Below, piece by piece: positions 50,825 to 63,005 of a stretch of 64,000 nt of DNA. The DNA is taken from NCBI GenBank assembly GCA_963580285.1, contig OY757011.1:97144678-97208677 (forward strand), given 5' to 3'. The position numbers and the translations under genes are program-made. The notes beneath the pieces were generated by a model. It made no database searches. It was not told the DNA's origin and was given only the letters and a program-made list of their open reading frames with translations. Within the stretch, counting starts at the first letter, position 1, and each line of letters opens with the position of its first letter. The stretch is from Lucinisca nassula. Lineage: Eukaryota; Mollusca; Bivalvia; Lucinida; Lucinidae.

Positions 50825-51005
50825 TGTTATAAGCAAGATAAGTAAAGATAACTTACCTGAATTTGTGCTCCCAAGTCCCCGACCCTGAAACACGTCCGTG
50901 TTGTCCAAAGTCGGGAAGGTCAAGAGGACGGAAGTGGTCGACGATTGGCCAGAATGGGCTCGTCCAGTGACGTCACTGCGAAGAGGCTCCTAGAGGGTCA
51001 TAACA
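50825..51005 (-). repeat. 5' LTR (181 bp) with splice donor and CRE palindrome
   Basis: Begins TGTTATGACC and ends CTTATAACA on the element strand. CAG|GTAAGT (50859-50851) is a perfect consensus donor near the LTR 3' end. CAGTGACGTCACTG (50965-50978), near the LTR 5' end, is a candidate promoter site. Confidence 0.93.
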
Positions 51006-51269
51006 CTACCTATATAAAGACCACTTTTGGGACTTTTCAAAAGTGGTCTTGAAGACCACTTTTGAACAGTCCCAAAGGTTGTCGCTTAATAGGAGACGAC
51101 GGGTGTAGTATACAGTAAGAAATAATAACTGAAACCTGCTCATTAAGCTTTAAAACCAGATTCAGTCTTAATTTTAGGTGATCTTAATAGCAGAATTTTA
51201 CTGCATTACTTAAACACCCATTTGGCTTTAATAACTATGTTAGGTGCAAACAGGCCACTGTTTGGCCCC

Positions 51270-53260
51270 AAAACTGACCGTTATTAAGAGCCTGTGACCT
51301 TAAAGACTAAATTGTCATTTTTGGTAGGTTTCATTGATATATTATACCAAGATTGACCAATATCCATCAACTCTTTAAAGGCATTTATTCTTGATTATTG
51401 AGGACTATCATTTCATTACATAATATTATGTAGCCCTCAGTGCTCACTGAAGTTCTGTCCTCTGTCTTCAACAGGTAAGGGGCCGCCTTGGGGGAAAATC
51501 AATAAATTACTTACTATTGACTGGTATACATTATTGATTTTCCCCTTAAGTGCCTCAGTCAGGGGATTCATCAAGAGCTACTAATCACCCTATTAAGGGC
51601 CGCCTTTGATCTGCTATAGTCAGTATATCACAGGGGGCAATAAAACAATTATGGACACACGGTGTGTCCTACTTCAATAAGTTTGGGCGCAGAAAAGACC
51701 TTTACTAAAAATGGACAGGTTTTGGGGGAGTGGGACCTTGATAATACGGTCAAGTTCACCAAAATCTGATTAAATCTTTTAAATTTTTTAATATTTCAAC
51801 TATGTTATATACCAAGTTTGACCAAATTTCATGAATTTGTTCATAAGATAGGAAGCAGACAAGTCTAAATTGACTTTTTGGTAGGGGCTGTTTAGGTCAA
51901 GGTCACCAAAATTTGAACAAATCTTGCAATGAATATATTACACCAAATTTGGCCGAATTTCATCATTTTGCTAATGAGACAGAGTGCATACAAGCCAAAA
52001 TTGACAGTTTTTGGGATTTGTGCCCTTGAATATAGTATGAAGGTAAGCAAAATCTAATTAAATCTTTTGTTCGTTGCAATGATACTTTGTACCGAGTCTG
52101 TCCATTTCATTGATTCGTTCATGTGACAGGGTGCAGACAGGCCAAATTTGACAGTTTTTGTAGGCCTGTGGCCTTGAATATAAGGTCAAGGTCATCAAAG
52201 TCTTACCAATTATTGGTAGGTTGCAATGCTTTATTCTACCATGTTTGACCAAATCTCGTCTATTCGTTCATTAGATAGGGCGCAAGCAAATCAAAATTCA
52301 AAGTTTTAAGGGACATACGCCCTTTCAAATAAGGCCAAGGTCACCAAAATCTAACCCAATATTTCGTAGATCGCAGTGATATATTGTACCGAGTTGGACC
52401 ATATTTCATACATTAGTTCCTGAGACAGGTTGCAGACAAGCCAAGATTCAGTCTCGGGTGGCATGTGCCCTTGAAAATAATGTCACGTTTACCAAACTTT
52501 ATTCAAATCTTTGGTAGGTTTTAATAGTATACTGACTGAACCAAGTTTGAACAAATTTCTACCAATTTTTTATGCTAAAGGGTGCAGACAAGCCCAATTC
52601 CAGAGATTTTTAGGGGCATGTGCCCTTGAAAATAAGGTCAAGGTCAACAAAATCGAATCAAATCTTTGTTTTTTGTTTGATTTGAGGTTTACCGTCCCCG
52701 TCAACACTGTAAAGGTCATTTTGGAGACGTTGCTTCCAATTTTGTGGGACTTTTACCCGACATTGAGATGAAATGACATCTCAAGCCCTGTCGCCCAATG
52801 AAACCAATAGGGTTTATTAGCATGGCCGGTCCGCCTCGCACCACGGTTCCTGGACAGGCTTCGATCCTCTAAGCGGTTTACCAGTACTAGTGTGCGGGCC
52901 GGATTCAGCTCTGCGTGGGAGCATCATGCAGCCCATATATTTCTTCAAGCCCCTTATGGGCGGGGGCCATCAAATCTTTGGTAGGTTGTAATAGTATACA
53001 TTGCACTGTACTAAGTTTGACCAAACTTAATCGATTTGCTCATGAGATAGAGTGCAGACAAGCCATTTTAGACCCGAACTGACTATATTTGGAGGCCTGT
53101 TCCCTTGAACAACATAACTTAATGATTGTTTTCCCCCATTCTATAGATATAACCATGCACGTTTGTTCAGAATCCATCACCGACGCCAACGCAAACGCAA
53201 ACGGGATCCGCACCAAAACAATATGCCCCCTCATCTTCGGTGGGGATACATATCACGTGC
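51270..53260. repeat. Diverged tandem array, ~150 bp unit
   Basis: GGTCAAGGTCACCAAAATCT, TTGTACCAAGTTTGACCAAATTTCAT and GGTGCAGACAAGCCAAAATTGAC recur about nine or ten times. It is interrupted by a SINE-R and ends with an ACGCCAACGCAAACGC...ATATGCCCCCTCATCTTCGG block. No coding. Confidence 0.75.
52672..52968 (-). mobile_element. SINE-R copy in the tandem array
   Basis: GTTTGATTTGAGGTTTACCG to CCTTATGGGCGGGGGCC. ATCAAATCTTT before and after it is a target-site duplication, which supports retroposition for SINE-R. Confidence 0.85.
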
Positions 53261-53720
53261 GAATGATCTGTTTGTATTACATCTGGGTGGGATAACATGG
53301 GCAGCATTCAATTTTCTATCCCAGGGTAAAGAATTCCTTATTTTGTGTGCAAGAAGTATCCGTTATATTACTAAAATGAAAGTACTTGCTTTATCTAACA
53401 CAAAACTGTCCACATAGAAGAAGGGCCGTAAAACATGTTGCTGGACTTGTGGCGCAACCCCATTTACTGTTATGAATTCAGTCTTATTGTCCATATATAA
53501 AAGATCTTACACGAGTAGTCACTTCAAATTAAGTTAATGAAACAAGCTTTTTGGCGATTTTCATTCATTTCATTTTAAATGACCACAAGTGTAAGAGTTG
53601 GTTAATCATATAACGGTTTTAAATTGAATTCCATTGCTGAGGAATATCAAAAGAAAACAAAGGGTTCTCACGGACGGCGTCATAACGTTACGCGCCAGTA
53701 ACCATGTGTGCTATATTTAA
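53261..53720. other. Unassigned
   Basis: No gene or repeat recognised. Confidence 0.4.
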
Positions 53721-53923
53721 GAAAAAGATCAACTCTAACTGTGATTTGTTGAGTAACAAATCACAGTTTGGAGTTCAGTTGTAAAGTAGACAAATCACGC
53801 GCGCGTAGCGCGTGATTTGTCAACTTACAACTGACCTTAGCGCGCGTGATTTGCCTACTTACAACTGACCGACAAACTGTGATTTATTACTCAACAAATC
53901 ACAAACTAGAGCTGATCTTTTTC
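53721..53923. mobile_element. Foldback element M
   Basis: GAAAAAGATCAACTCTAACTG and the inverse end GAGCTGATCTTTTTC bound it. Internal TGATTTGTTGAGTAACAAATCACAG and GACAAATCACGCGCGCGT/GCGCGTGATTTGTC palindromes stack, so the whole element can fold. Positions 53924-54269 hold nothing else that I can name. Confidence 0.75.
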
Positions 53924-54269
53924 GATTCTAACAGGCTGAAAATTAGCAATAATGCTGTTGTTTCCTTCAAAATCTCACATCTTTTCGCCATTGTTAGAAA
54001 AAATCCCGCTAAAATTATCGAGTGAAACACATGCATTTATATCCTTTTCTAACGGTTTCGATGCGAGAATATGACGTTACACCGTCTAACGTCAAGGAAA
54101 TCGACTAGTGACGTCATAAATCGGCAGTTTTGATGACGTCACTCGGCACGCTCTTTCTTGCCGTGATTAGTTGTAGAATAAAACAGTTATTTTCTATTGC
54201 CTATATAGGCGCGCTGTGTTAGAATACACAATTACGTAGTCATGTCATTTTTATGACTGATGTTAACCC

Positions 54270-54446
54270 ATCATGTTAACAAGTGTATTGAGCACCCCTC
54301 TAAACCCCAATTTATATAGGAAAACTGGGGATTAAAGTGGTATCCATTCCGGGTACACATTAGTTATTAGTTTTTTTACTTCTGCTGTAAGGCATAAGTT
54401 GTAGGTACTCGTTAGAGTCGCCTGTCAGTGAGGTGGTTCGAAAGAG

Positions 54447-54477
<31 letters not shown>

Positions 54478-54550
54478 ACGTTTTGAGTACTTATAAAAAT
54501 ATCACAAATTTTTCATCAGAGAATTCATCAGTTTGGAGACATACGAGTGA
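54270..54550 (-). mobile_element. MITE-B copy with C and CA runs
   Basis: CATCATGTTAACAAGTG start, the hairpin, GTTAGAGTCGCCTGTCAGTGAGG centre, then a C run of about 15 and (AC)n where the right arm should be. Positions 54551-54929 are unassigned. Confidence 0.65.
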
Positions 54551-54929
54551 CGTTCATTTAATTAAGTCACTAATGGCCCACCATAGCAAGTGGCTGTATG
54601 GAGCAAGTGGAAACTGCGTTGATTTCACGGGGGAATGATTTTCTATGATACGATGAAATTTCGGTCTAATCCGTTCAGTCTTTCAAAAGTTATTGAAAGT
54701 TCAAGGTGGTTAAGTCACATACACTCAACCCTTACTGTATGCAAAATGAAAAAAATAAAATAAAATGAAGTTTTGAAATTAGGGCCAGTACATTAAAGGT
54801 CCCATTTGTCTGAATGTTTCAGTTTCACAGATATATAGTGAACTTTGACAGATACATTGGACACCTGTCATCTCTAAATCGTCGATTTTCGGGTGGCATA
54901 AAAATTTTAAAGCTGGTAAACACCACCTG

Positions 54930-55140
54930 AACAAGTCCGTGAAATGAAGACCCCCTAAACCCGACTTTATATAGAGAAAAGTGGGGTTTACGGGGGTATA
55001 CGTTATTTTTCTTACTTTTGCCCCAAGACATAGGTTGTGGGTACTCGTTAGAAACGCCTCAAGGAGGCGGTTCTAACGAGCACCAAAGACCTATGTTTGC
55101 AGTATGAATAAGAAAAATATAATGGATTATCATCAGATTC
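54930..55140 (-). mobile_element. MITE-B copy
   Basis: AACAAGTCCGTGAAATGAAG, the hairpin, GTTAGAAACGCCTCAAGGAGG centre. It is truncated in ATTATCATCAGATTC. Confidence 0.75.
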
Positions 55141-55229
55141 AATTCTAAGTAAAATAAGAACACATCCGAGAACACATCCGTTCTTTTCCAACACGGTCAT
55201 TTTTTCGGATGAAAATTTGTAGTTTTTTT

Positions 55230-55263
55230 TTTTGTTGTTGTTGTTGTTGTTGTTGTTGTTTTA
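55230..55263. repeat. (GTT)n microsatellite
   Basis: TTG is repeated about nine times after a T run. The polyQ frame on the other strand is spurious. Confidence 0.85.
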
Positions 55264-55369
55264 TTGATATATTCTTATATCTGCAAAAGACACAAACCTT
55301 GCGCCTAATCAATGATTTTAGCCAACAATTTAAAATAAACAAACTAGAAATGGTGTTTGTAATATACAT

Positions 55370-56258
55370 GTCCCCAATAAAATGCTTGCGCCTACATGCT
55401 AAATTTTTTAAAGGGCCATAATTGAACAACAATAACTCATCATTTGTTTTTCAGAATTTATTCAACTGTTAATCAGGTTAACTTCCAATCACTGCTAATC
55501 CATTCATCAACTTTCAAGGACCTAGCTTCAATAGTTTTTGAGATATTTTGCTGACAAGATTAATACTTTCTTCCAAATTTTTTCAAAGGGCAATAACTCA
55601 GGAAAGTGCCATAAACATGATAAGAAAAAATGTGTGTCAAATATTTTTACATGAGGAATCCATATATGAAATTTCAAAACCTTATCATACATCCTAACAT
55701 GGTTATAAAGTTATGCTATGCATCACAAAGCATACACTGTACAAATGTTCAAAGTTACAAAGGGCCGTAACTCATGCACGAAGTAGTATTCAAAATTCAG
55801 TCAAAAAATAATCCAGTTATCTACTCATCTACTATTCACTAACTTTCTAGGCTCATCAACGGTTTTTTTTTTCAAAGGACCATAACTCTTGAAAGAGCCA
55901 TAATCCCATCGAGTAAAATACATGTCAGCTATTTTTTCATGAGGAATCCATGTATGAAATTTCAAAACCCTAGCATACAGAGTTCTAAAGTTGTGCCATG
56001 CATAATAAATCATACACTGTACAAATGGCCAAAGTTACAAAGTACCAGAATTCATGAAGTATTCTCGGAGTTTAGTTAGAAGGTAATAAGGTCATCTACT
56101 CATCACCACCAATCTATCCACCGACTTTCAAGGCTCTAGCTCCAATAATTTTGCGATTTTTGCTGACAAGATTTTATAAAAAAAAATCAAATGGCCATAA
56201 CTCTGGAAAAGGGCCATAACCCAGATGAGACAAAAATATATGCCAGCTATCTTTTTAG
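55370..56258. repeat. Diverged ~310 bp tandem array, about 3 units
   Basis: AAAGGGCCATAACTC, CTAGCTTCAATAGTTTTTGAGATATTTTGCTGACAAGAT and CCATATATGAAATTTCAAAACC recur. Same family as 59270-61320, but separated by element 56259-58662. Confidence 0.75.
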
Positions 56259-58662
56259 CTCACCTGAGGACGAATGTCCGTCGTCCGTCGTGCGTCGTGT
56301 GTCGTGCGGCGTCAACAATTTCCTTTAAATACTAACTCCTCCTTAACCCTTGAGTCTATTTCAATAAAATTTCATAGGAATATTGCTGAGGTGACCCACT
56401 ACAGAAATAGCTAAAATTGTTTCGCTCCGCTGAACAAGATGGCCGCCAGAGCTAAAAACAGAAGAATCTTTGAACGACAACTTCTCCTGTACCTTAAGGC
56501 CAATTTAATTCAAACTTTATAGGAATGCTGCTTAGGTGACCCTCTACCAAAATAGCTAAAACGTTTCCGCTCCGGTGAACAAAATGGCCGCCAGATCTTA
56601 ACATAGAAAATTCTTTAAACGACAACTCCTCCTGTACCCTTGGGCCAAATTAATTCAAACTTCATAGGAATGTTGCTTAGGAGACCCTCTACTAAAATAG
56701 CTAAAACGGTATTGCTCTGATGAGCAAAATTGCCGCAATAGCTAACAATAGAAAAACATCGTAAATTTGCTTCAAACACAAACTCCTCAACCCTTGGGCC
56801 AATTTGATTCAAACTTCACAGGAACGTTCCCCAAATGACTCCCTACCAAAATAGCTAAATTCGTTGTGCTCTGACCAACAAGATGGCCGCCAGAGCTAAA
56901 AATAGAAAAAATCTTTAAACGACAATTGTTCCTGTTCCCTTGGGCCAATTTTATTCAAACTTCATAGGAATGTTTCTTAGGTCAGGCATGAGCTTTTTCA
57001 GATTTTTTGGCAGATTTCAGATTTTTTGGTTTTAAAATATGTTTTTCAAAGTTACTTATTTTTGTCTTAAATGTGTAAAAATGACATTTTTGGAAGGGGT
57101 GATAGGGGTTTCAGATTTTTTCACTCAGGTTTAAGAATTTTTCAGCAGTCCTCAAGTCTCATACCTGTTAGGTGACCATCTACCAAAATAGCTGAAAAGG
57201 TTCTGCTCTGATGAGCAGAATGGCCGCCATAGCTAAAAATAGGAATAAAAATCGTAAATTTGCTTCAAACACGAGCTTCTCCTTAACCCTTGGGCCAATT
57301 TGATTCAAACTTCACAGGAATGTTATGTAGGTGACTCCCTAAAAATATAGCTAAAATCATTCCGCTCTGACTAACAAGATGGCCACCAGAGCTAAAAATA
57401 GAAAAATTCTTCAAACGCCTACTCCTCCTTTACTCTTGGGCCAATTTCATTCAAACTTCATAGGAATGTTGCTTAGATGACCCACTACCGAAATAGCTAA
57501 AACGTTTTCGCTCTGATGAGCAAAATGGCCGCCATAGCTGAAACAGAAAAACTTTGCAAATTTACGTCAAAACGCAAACTCCTCCTCAACCTATGGACCA
57601 ATTTGATTCAAACTTCACAGGAATGTTAGTTTGGTGACTCCCTACCAAAATAGCTAAAATCGTTCAACGCGGCGAACAAGATGGCCGCCAGAGCTAAAAA
57701 GTATAAAAAAATCTTCAAACGACCACTCCTCCTTACCCCTTGGGCCAATTTGATTCAAACTTCACAGGAATATTATGTTGTTGACTCCCTACCAAAATAG
57801 ATAAAATTGTTCCGCTCTGACTAACAAGATGGCCACCAGAGCTAAAAATAGAAAAATTCTTCAAATGACAATTCCTTCTTACCTCTTGGGCCAGGAATAA
57901 GAAAAACTTTGCAAATTTACGTCAAAACGCAAACTCCTCCTCAACCTATGGACCAATTTGATTCAAACTTCACAGGAATGTTAGTTTGGTGACTCCCTAC
58001 CAAAATAGCTAAAATCGTTCAACGCGGCGAACAAGATGGCCGCCAGAGCTAAAAAGTAGAAAAAAAATCTTCAAACGACAACTCCTCCTTACCCCTTGGG
58101 CCAATTTGATTCAAACTTCACAGGAATATTATGTCTTTGACCCTCTACCATATTAGCTAAAATGATCCCACTCTGATGAACAAAATGGCCACCAGAGCTA
58201 AAAATAGAAAAACATTGTAAATTTGCTTCAAACTTCGCAGGAATGTTGCCAAGGTGACTCCCTACCAAAATAGTTAAAATCATTCCACTCTGATAAACAA
58301 GATGGCCACCAGGGCTAAAAATAGAAGAAATCTTCAAACGACAACTCCTCCTGTACCCTTGGGCCAATTACATTCAAACTTCATAGGAATGTTGCTTAGA
58401 TGACTCTCTACCAAAATAGCTAAAATGGTCTCGCTCTAATAAACAATATGGCTACCAGAGCTAAAATTAGAAAAACATTGTAAATTTGCTTCAAATGCGA
58501 ACTCTTCCTAAACCCTTAGGTCAATTTGATTCAAACTTCAAAGGAATGTTGCCTAGGTGACACCCTACCAAAACAGCTAAGATCGTTCCACTCTGATGAA
58601 CAAGTTGGCCACCAGAGCTAAAAATAGAATGTACTAGAGACAGTGACATTCAGGTGAGCGAA
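56259..58662. repeat. Tandem array, 14 units of ~150 bp, with inverted ends
   Basis: It starts TAGCTCACCTGAGGACGAATGTCC and ends GACATTCAGGTGAGCG, so AGCTCACCTGA is inverted at the two ends. Inside, AAGATGGCCGCCAGAGCTAAAAATAG recurs 14 times (56440 to 58606) with AACTCCTCCTTAACCC and TTGATTCAAACTTCACAGGAATG. A non-array stretch (about 56985-57170) is flanked by TTAGGT. This is probably a non-autonomous transposon with expanded internal repeats. Confidence 0.75.
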
Positions 58663-59026
58663 TCAGTGCCCTCTAGGCCCCCCTGTGAGTCAGATGCTGC
58701 AGAATGTGGCTTCCAATCGGAATTTACACATTTTGCTTACAGTACAGAAATGTACAAGTAATAAACGAAATGTAAACAGTCTATGCAGCAATTCAGGATT
58801 ATTTTCCTAGCCTACATTCCGACACAATTGGCCCACCATTGCTGTCAGTGCTGCGAAATATGCTATTGTTTCCCAAAATAAAACTGACTTCATAACGAGC
58901 TTAAGTGTTTTTGCTCGAAAATCTAATGTCATTATTTCCTAAAACAAAACTTAACGTCATTTTTATTCAGATACCAAAACTCCAGTGCTAACTAACACAA
59001 TTTCATTTTATCAGAAAATTAGTGTT

Positions 59027-59106
59027 AGAAGCTTCTATGGTGAAATGGTTAAACTACTTGCCTAATAAACCAAGTTTCATGGGTTCAGTCCCATGCTTTT
59101 CCACAC
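59027..59106 (+). mobile_element. tRNA-like SINE head, relic
   Basis: CTATGGTGAAATGGTTAAAC and GGGTTCAGTCCCATGC resemble A and B boxes. There is no full cloverleaf and no tail. 58663-59026 is unassigned. Confidence 0.4.
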
Positions 59107-59269
59107 TTGAGGCGTATTTGATGCCTAGAATCCACATCCTTTGAACACAGTGACTGAATTTAAGAAAAATTTTACAAAATCTCCACCTAAGTTCTTAAAT
59201 GGTTCTGCTACATTGAACAAATAGCACATAGACAAAAATAAAACATCATCAAAAGATAATACAACTTGA

Positions 59270-61320
59270 CTCATGTGAGCGAATTAGGTCCATCATGGAC
59301 CTCATATATGAAATTTCAAAGCCCTAACGGCCACCGCCCATCGGGGCTTAAAGAAATTGATGGACTGCATTATGCTTTCACACAGAGCTGAAACCGACCC
59401 TCACACGAGTACTGGTAAACCACTCAGAGGATCTAAGCCTGCCCAGGCAAAGCGGTGTGAGTTGGAACGTCCATGCTTACAAACCCTATTGGTTTCATTG
59501 GGCGGCAGGGCTTTAGAAGTCATTTCATCTCAATGTCGGGTAAAAGTCGCACAAAATTGGAAGCAACGTCTCCAAAATGATCTTTACAGTGTTGACGGGG
59601 ACGTTAAACCTCAAATCAAACAAACAAAATCAAAGCCCTAGCATTCTTGGTTCAAAAGTTTTGCTATGCATATATCAAAGCATACACTTTACAAATGCCA
59701 ACGTTAAAAAGACCATAACTCATGACGTATTTTTTTCAGAATTCCGTCAAAATTAGTCAGGTGATCTTCTCATCTCTACCAATCTATTCACCAACGTTCA
59801 AGGCTCTAGCTCCAATAGTTTTTTTTTTTTTAGATATTTTGCTCAAAGGATTTTGCGAAAAAAATTAAAGGGCCATTACTCTGAAAAGGGGCAAAATTCA
59901 GATGAGAAAAAAAAACATAGTTAATTTTTATAAGGAGCCCATATATGAATTTCAAAGCTCTAGCAATCACAAGCAGTCAAAAGTTAATCACTCACACACA
60001 GCTCATTTACTCATCCCAAGCAATGTATTCATCAACTTTCAAGGCGCTAGCTCCAATAATTGTTGTGATATCTTGCTGACAAGATTTTACAATTAAATAA
60101 AATCAAAGGGCCATAACTCTGCAAAGGGGCATTATTTAGATTAGAAAAAAATGCATGCCAGCTATTTTTTCACTTGGAATCCATATATGAAATTTCAAAG
60201 CCCTAGAATACCTATGCTATGCATCAAAAAGCGTAACCGACGGACGAACAAACGGATGAACGGGCGAACGCCCCAAGAGAAATATGCCCCTTCACCTCCT
60301 TCGAATTTGGGGGCATCGCAATGTACAAATACCGAAAGTTACAAAGGGCCATGTCTCATGATGTGTTTTCGGAAGTCACTAAAAAGTTAATCAGGTCATG
60401 TACTCATTACCATCAATTCATTCACCAACTTTCAAGAATCTAGCTCTTATAGTTTTTTAGGTATTTTGCGGACAAGATTTTATCTTTTTTTTCAAAGGAC
60501 AATAAACCTGGAAATGGGCATAATCCGGATGTCAAAAACATACGCATCAGCTATTTTTCCATTATGAATACATATTTGAAGTTTCGAAACCCTAGCATAC
60601 ACGTTCTAAACTTATGCAATGCATCACAAAGCATACAATGTACAAATACCCAAAAGTGACAAACGGCCATAACTCATGGAGTATGTTTCGAAATTTAGTC
60701 AAGAGTTAATCAGGTCATCTACTCAACACCACAAATCTATTCAGCAACTTTCAAGGCTCTAGCTCCAGTAGTTTATGATATATTTTGCTGACAATATTTT
60801 ATCAAAAATTTTCAAAGGGTAATATCTTGAAAGAGGCATAATCCTGATTATAAAAAATATACGCGTCAGCTATTTTCCCATGAGGAATTCATGAAATATA
60901 TGAAATTTCAAAACCCTAGCATACACGGTTCTAAATTTATGCCGTGCATCACAAAGAATACAATGTACCCATGTGACAAAAGGGCCATAACTCACGAAGT
61001 ATTTTTCGGAATTCAGTTAAAAGTTAAGCAAGCAGGTCCTAATCACCACCAATCTATTCACTAACCTTCACTAATAGCTTTTGAGATATTTTGCTGACAA
61101 GATTTTATCGAAAAAATTCAAATAGCAATAACTCTTGAAGGAGGCATAATCCGGATGAGAAAAAAAAATACGCGTCAGCTTTTTTTCCACGAGGAACCAA
61201 TATATAAAATTCCAAAACCCTAGCATACATGCCTCTTAAGTTATGCTGTGCATCAAATGCGTTACGGACGGACGAACAATCCAGAAGCAATACGCCCCTT
61301 TTTGAAGTTGGGGGCATAAT
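59270..61320. repeat. Diverged ~310 bp tandem array, about 6 units
   Basis: CAACTTTCAAGGCTCTAGCTCCAATAG, GCTGACAAGATTTTAT, AAAGGGCCATAACTC and ATGAAATTTCAAAACCCTAGCATAC recur. Two units end in ACGGACGGACGAACAA...CCCCTT...GGGGGCAT blocks (about 60235-60316 and 61262-61318), which look like true element ends. Confidence 0.75.
59332..59630 (+). mobile_element. SINE-R copy
   Basis: CACCGCCCATCGGGGCTTAAAG to GGGGACGTTAAACCTCAAATC with AAAC tail. CAAAGCCCTA flanks both sides, a second clear target-site duplication for this family. Confidence 0.85.
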
Positions 61321-62219
61321 AAGGTCAGAACACTGAGAGTGCTGATGGGGCGATAGCTTGTGATCAATGGATAGGGTAACGCAATTTTAGTGTCTGGTTG
61401 ATATTTTAAATCAAGCTCATAAAGAATATATTTTTTTAATAAAATCCAATGAGCATAGTTGTTTGAAGCTATTCAGGGCCAGAAGTACTGTTAAGGCAAC
61501 AAAACCCATGTTGAAATTATGTTGAAACATGAGTTTTGATCTTTGGATATCAAAAATGGACCTTGCTTTGTTTACGTTACATGTTAGAGCGATGTAACGT
61601 TGTCCCAGTAAACGTAGCATTTTTAAGTGTTGCAGAACAGACGTTATCGTTTTAACATCGTTTTGAACTAGCCGCATTTGCCCTTTTAGTTGAACGGTCG
61701 CATCTGAAGTGATGGATATGGAGTTGCGGGGCGTTTTCGTCACAATTTGCCGTAGGAAATACAAGAATGACGACCACGTATGTTAATTTCATTGCAATAA
61801 AATTTGTCTTGTCCCACGAAAATATTCAGACAGCTTCTCTGGAATCCTGCAAATATTATTCATGAAAAACTATAGATGATCCCTTTAATTGTTCAAATGG
61901 GGCTTGAATATATTGGGAGGTGGCTTATGCGGCCTACTTTGGCGAAACTAGCTAATCTGGTATAGAAAACTTGACCACTCGATGTTTTAATTCCTTTGGG
62001 CAATTTCATTTTTCCTGAGCATAAACCTTTACAGAAGACATATACATGTACTACGTCTGATATAAAGGGACTGTTTGTTCACCGATTGTTTTTTTTTTTT
62101 TTTGTTTTTTTTTCACTGTTGTTCTTGTTTCTTTTAATTATTTTAAATTTTCGGAAAAAATGTTTATATCTCTTAATCGTTACTAGCAAGTTTTCAAGCT
62201 GAATATATTCATATTGGTG
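61321..62219. other. Unassigned, with a repeat Q fragment
   Basis: 61921-62000 resembles repeat Q (GGCGAAACTAGCTAATCTGG). The 115-residue reverse frame at 61417-61764 has no recognisable motif. Confidence 0.4.
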
Positions 62220-62690
62220 TGTAACGACCAAGTCAACAGGTCATTTTTGAGTTTGTCAGTTTACCTAGCCACACTTCTACGTAAACGGTAAAGTGTGTGT
62301 GTGTGTGTGTGTGAATTCGGGTTTAACGTCGCTTTCAACAATTTTTCAGTCATATCACGACGGTGTCTGGTTGCGACAGGGAGCTCAATGCTCACATTTA
62401 TAGTGCTGCCTCACTGAAGTATCATGTCCCAGACACATTACATGATACCACACCCAGTCACATTATCCTGACACTGGATCGACCAGTCCTAGCTCTACCC
62501 CGTAAATCTGAGTGCCAAACGAGGAGCAGCTAGTACCATTTTTAACGACTTTGGTATGTCGCGGCCCGGGGTCGAACCCCAGACCTCCCGTCCCCCGGAG
62601 CGGACACTCTACCAACTCAGCTATCGGGGCCGGTATAAACGGTAAAGCCGTACAGTGCACATTCTTTCACCAGAAACTTCCAGCCGGCCT
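62220..62690 (-). mobile_element. SINE-X copy split by SINE-V
   Basis: The tail part 62220-62293 (AACGACCAAGTCAACAGGTC...) and the remainder after 62636 (CGGTAAAGCCGTACAGTGC) belong to one SINE-X. Confidence 0.7.
62294..62635 (-). mobile_element. SINE-V copy with 12 bp target-site duplication
   Basis: Reversed full copy. TAAACGGTAAAG at 62282-62293 and 62636-62647 is the duplication. Confidence 0.9.
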
Positions 62691-62997
62691 CGGTAGCTCA
62701 GCCAGATGCGCGTCTGAATACCATTCAGGGATCCGGAAGACGCACGTTCGATACATGCCGGGGTTTTCAACATTCTTTCGTGGAGATTGATCAAGAAATA
62801 TTTTCTACGGTCATTCTTTCTCTTCCGCTGTTTCAAGAAGGGCAGTTGTCAGTCGTTGGCGAAAGAATGTGCACTGTACTGGTTAAACCGCTTTTGTATA
62901 AGCCTGTCCAGGAAAAGTGTTGATTGGGAAACTGAGTGGCTGAAATTGACCTAAATAGTGTTGACTGGGCCTTTAACTGCAATACAAACAACCAAAC
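62688..62997 (+). mobile_element. SINE-X copy with tRNA-like head
   Basis: GGCCTCGGTAGCTCAGCCAGATGCGC head, CATTCTTTCGTGGAGATTGAT body, GACTGGGCCTTTAACTGCAATAC end. The most complete SINE-X here. Confidence 0.85.
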
Positions 62998-63005
62998 AAG
63001 AAACT

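Larger units (their letters stand above)
39916..51005 (-). mobile_element. Ty3/gypsy-type LTR retrotransposon with extra TatD nuclease frame
   Basis: The element is 11,090 bp with two LTRs of 181 bp that I find identical, so insertion was recent. Order on the - strand: 5' LTR, primer site, gag, frameshift signal, pol, a 90 bp repeat block, TatD frame, 1.7 kb leader-like tail, polypurine tract, 3' LTR. Domain order protease-RT-RNase H-integrase and the integrase GPF motif place it in Ty3/gypsy. No chromodomain is seen. The LTR ends are TGTTAT...ATAACA. The flanking bases ATAC and CTAC are only a 3 of 4 match, so the target-site duplication is uncertain. Confidence 0.93.
39903..51205. mobile_element. 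MITE-G copy split by the LTR retrotransposon
   Basis: TACAATAAAATAC (39903-39915) and 51006-51205 (AAAGACCACTTTTGGGAC ... GAATTTTACTGCA) together match MITE-G at 18147-18307. The retrotransposon therefore landed about 13 bases inside this MITE. Confidence 0.75.

Noticed and set aside
61417..61764. 115-residue - strand frame
   Set aside because: No motif, no paralog in the window and no splice signals that would support it.
62688..62770. Possible tRNA genes at SINE heads (also 18690, 24060, 2680, 34380)
   Set aside because: A and B boxes are present but each head is followed by a SINE body and tail, and cloverleaf pairing is incomplete.
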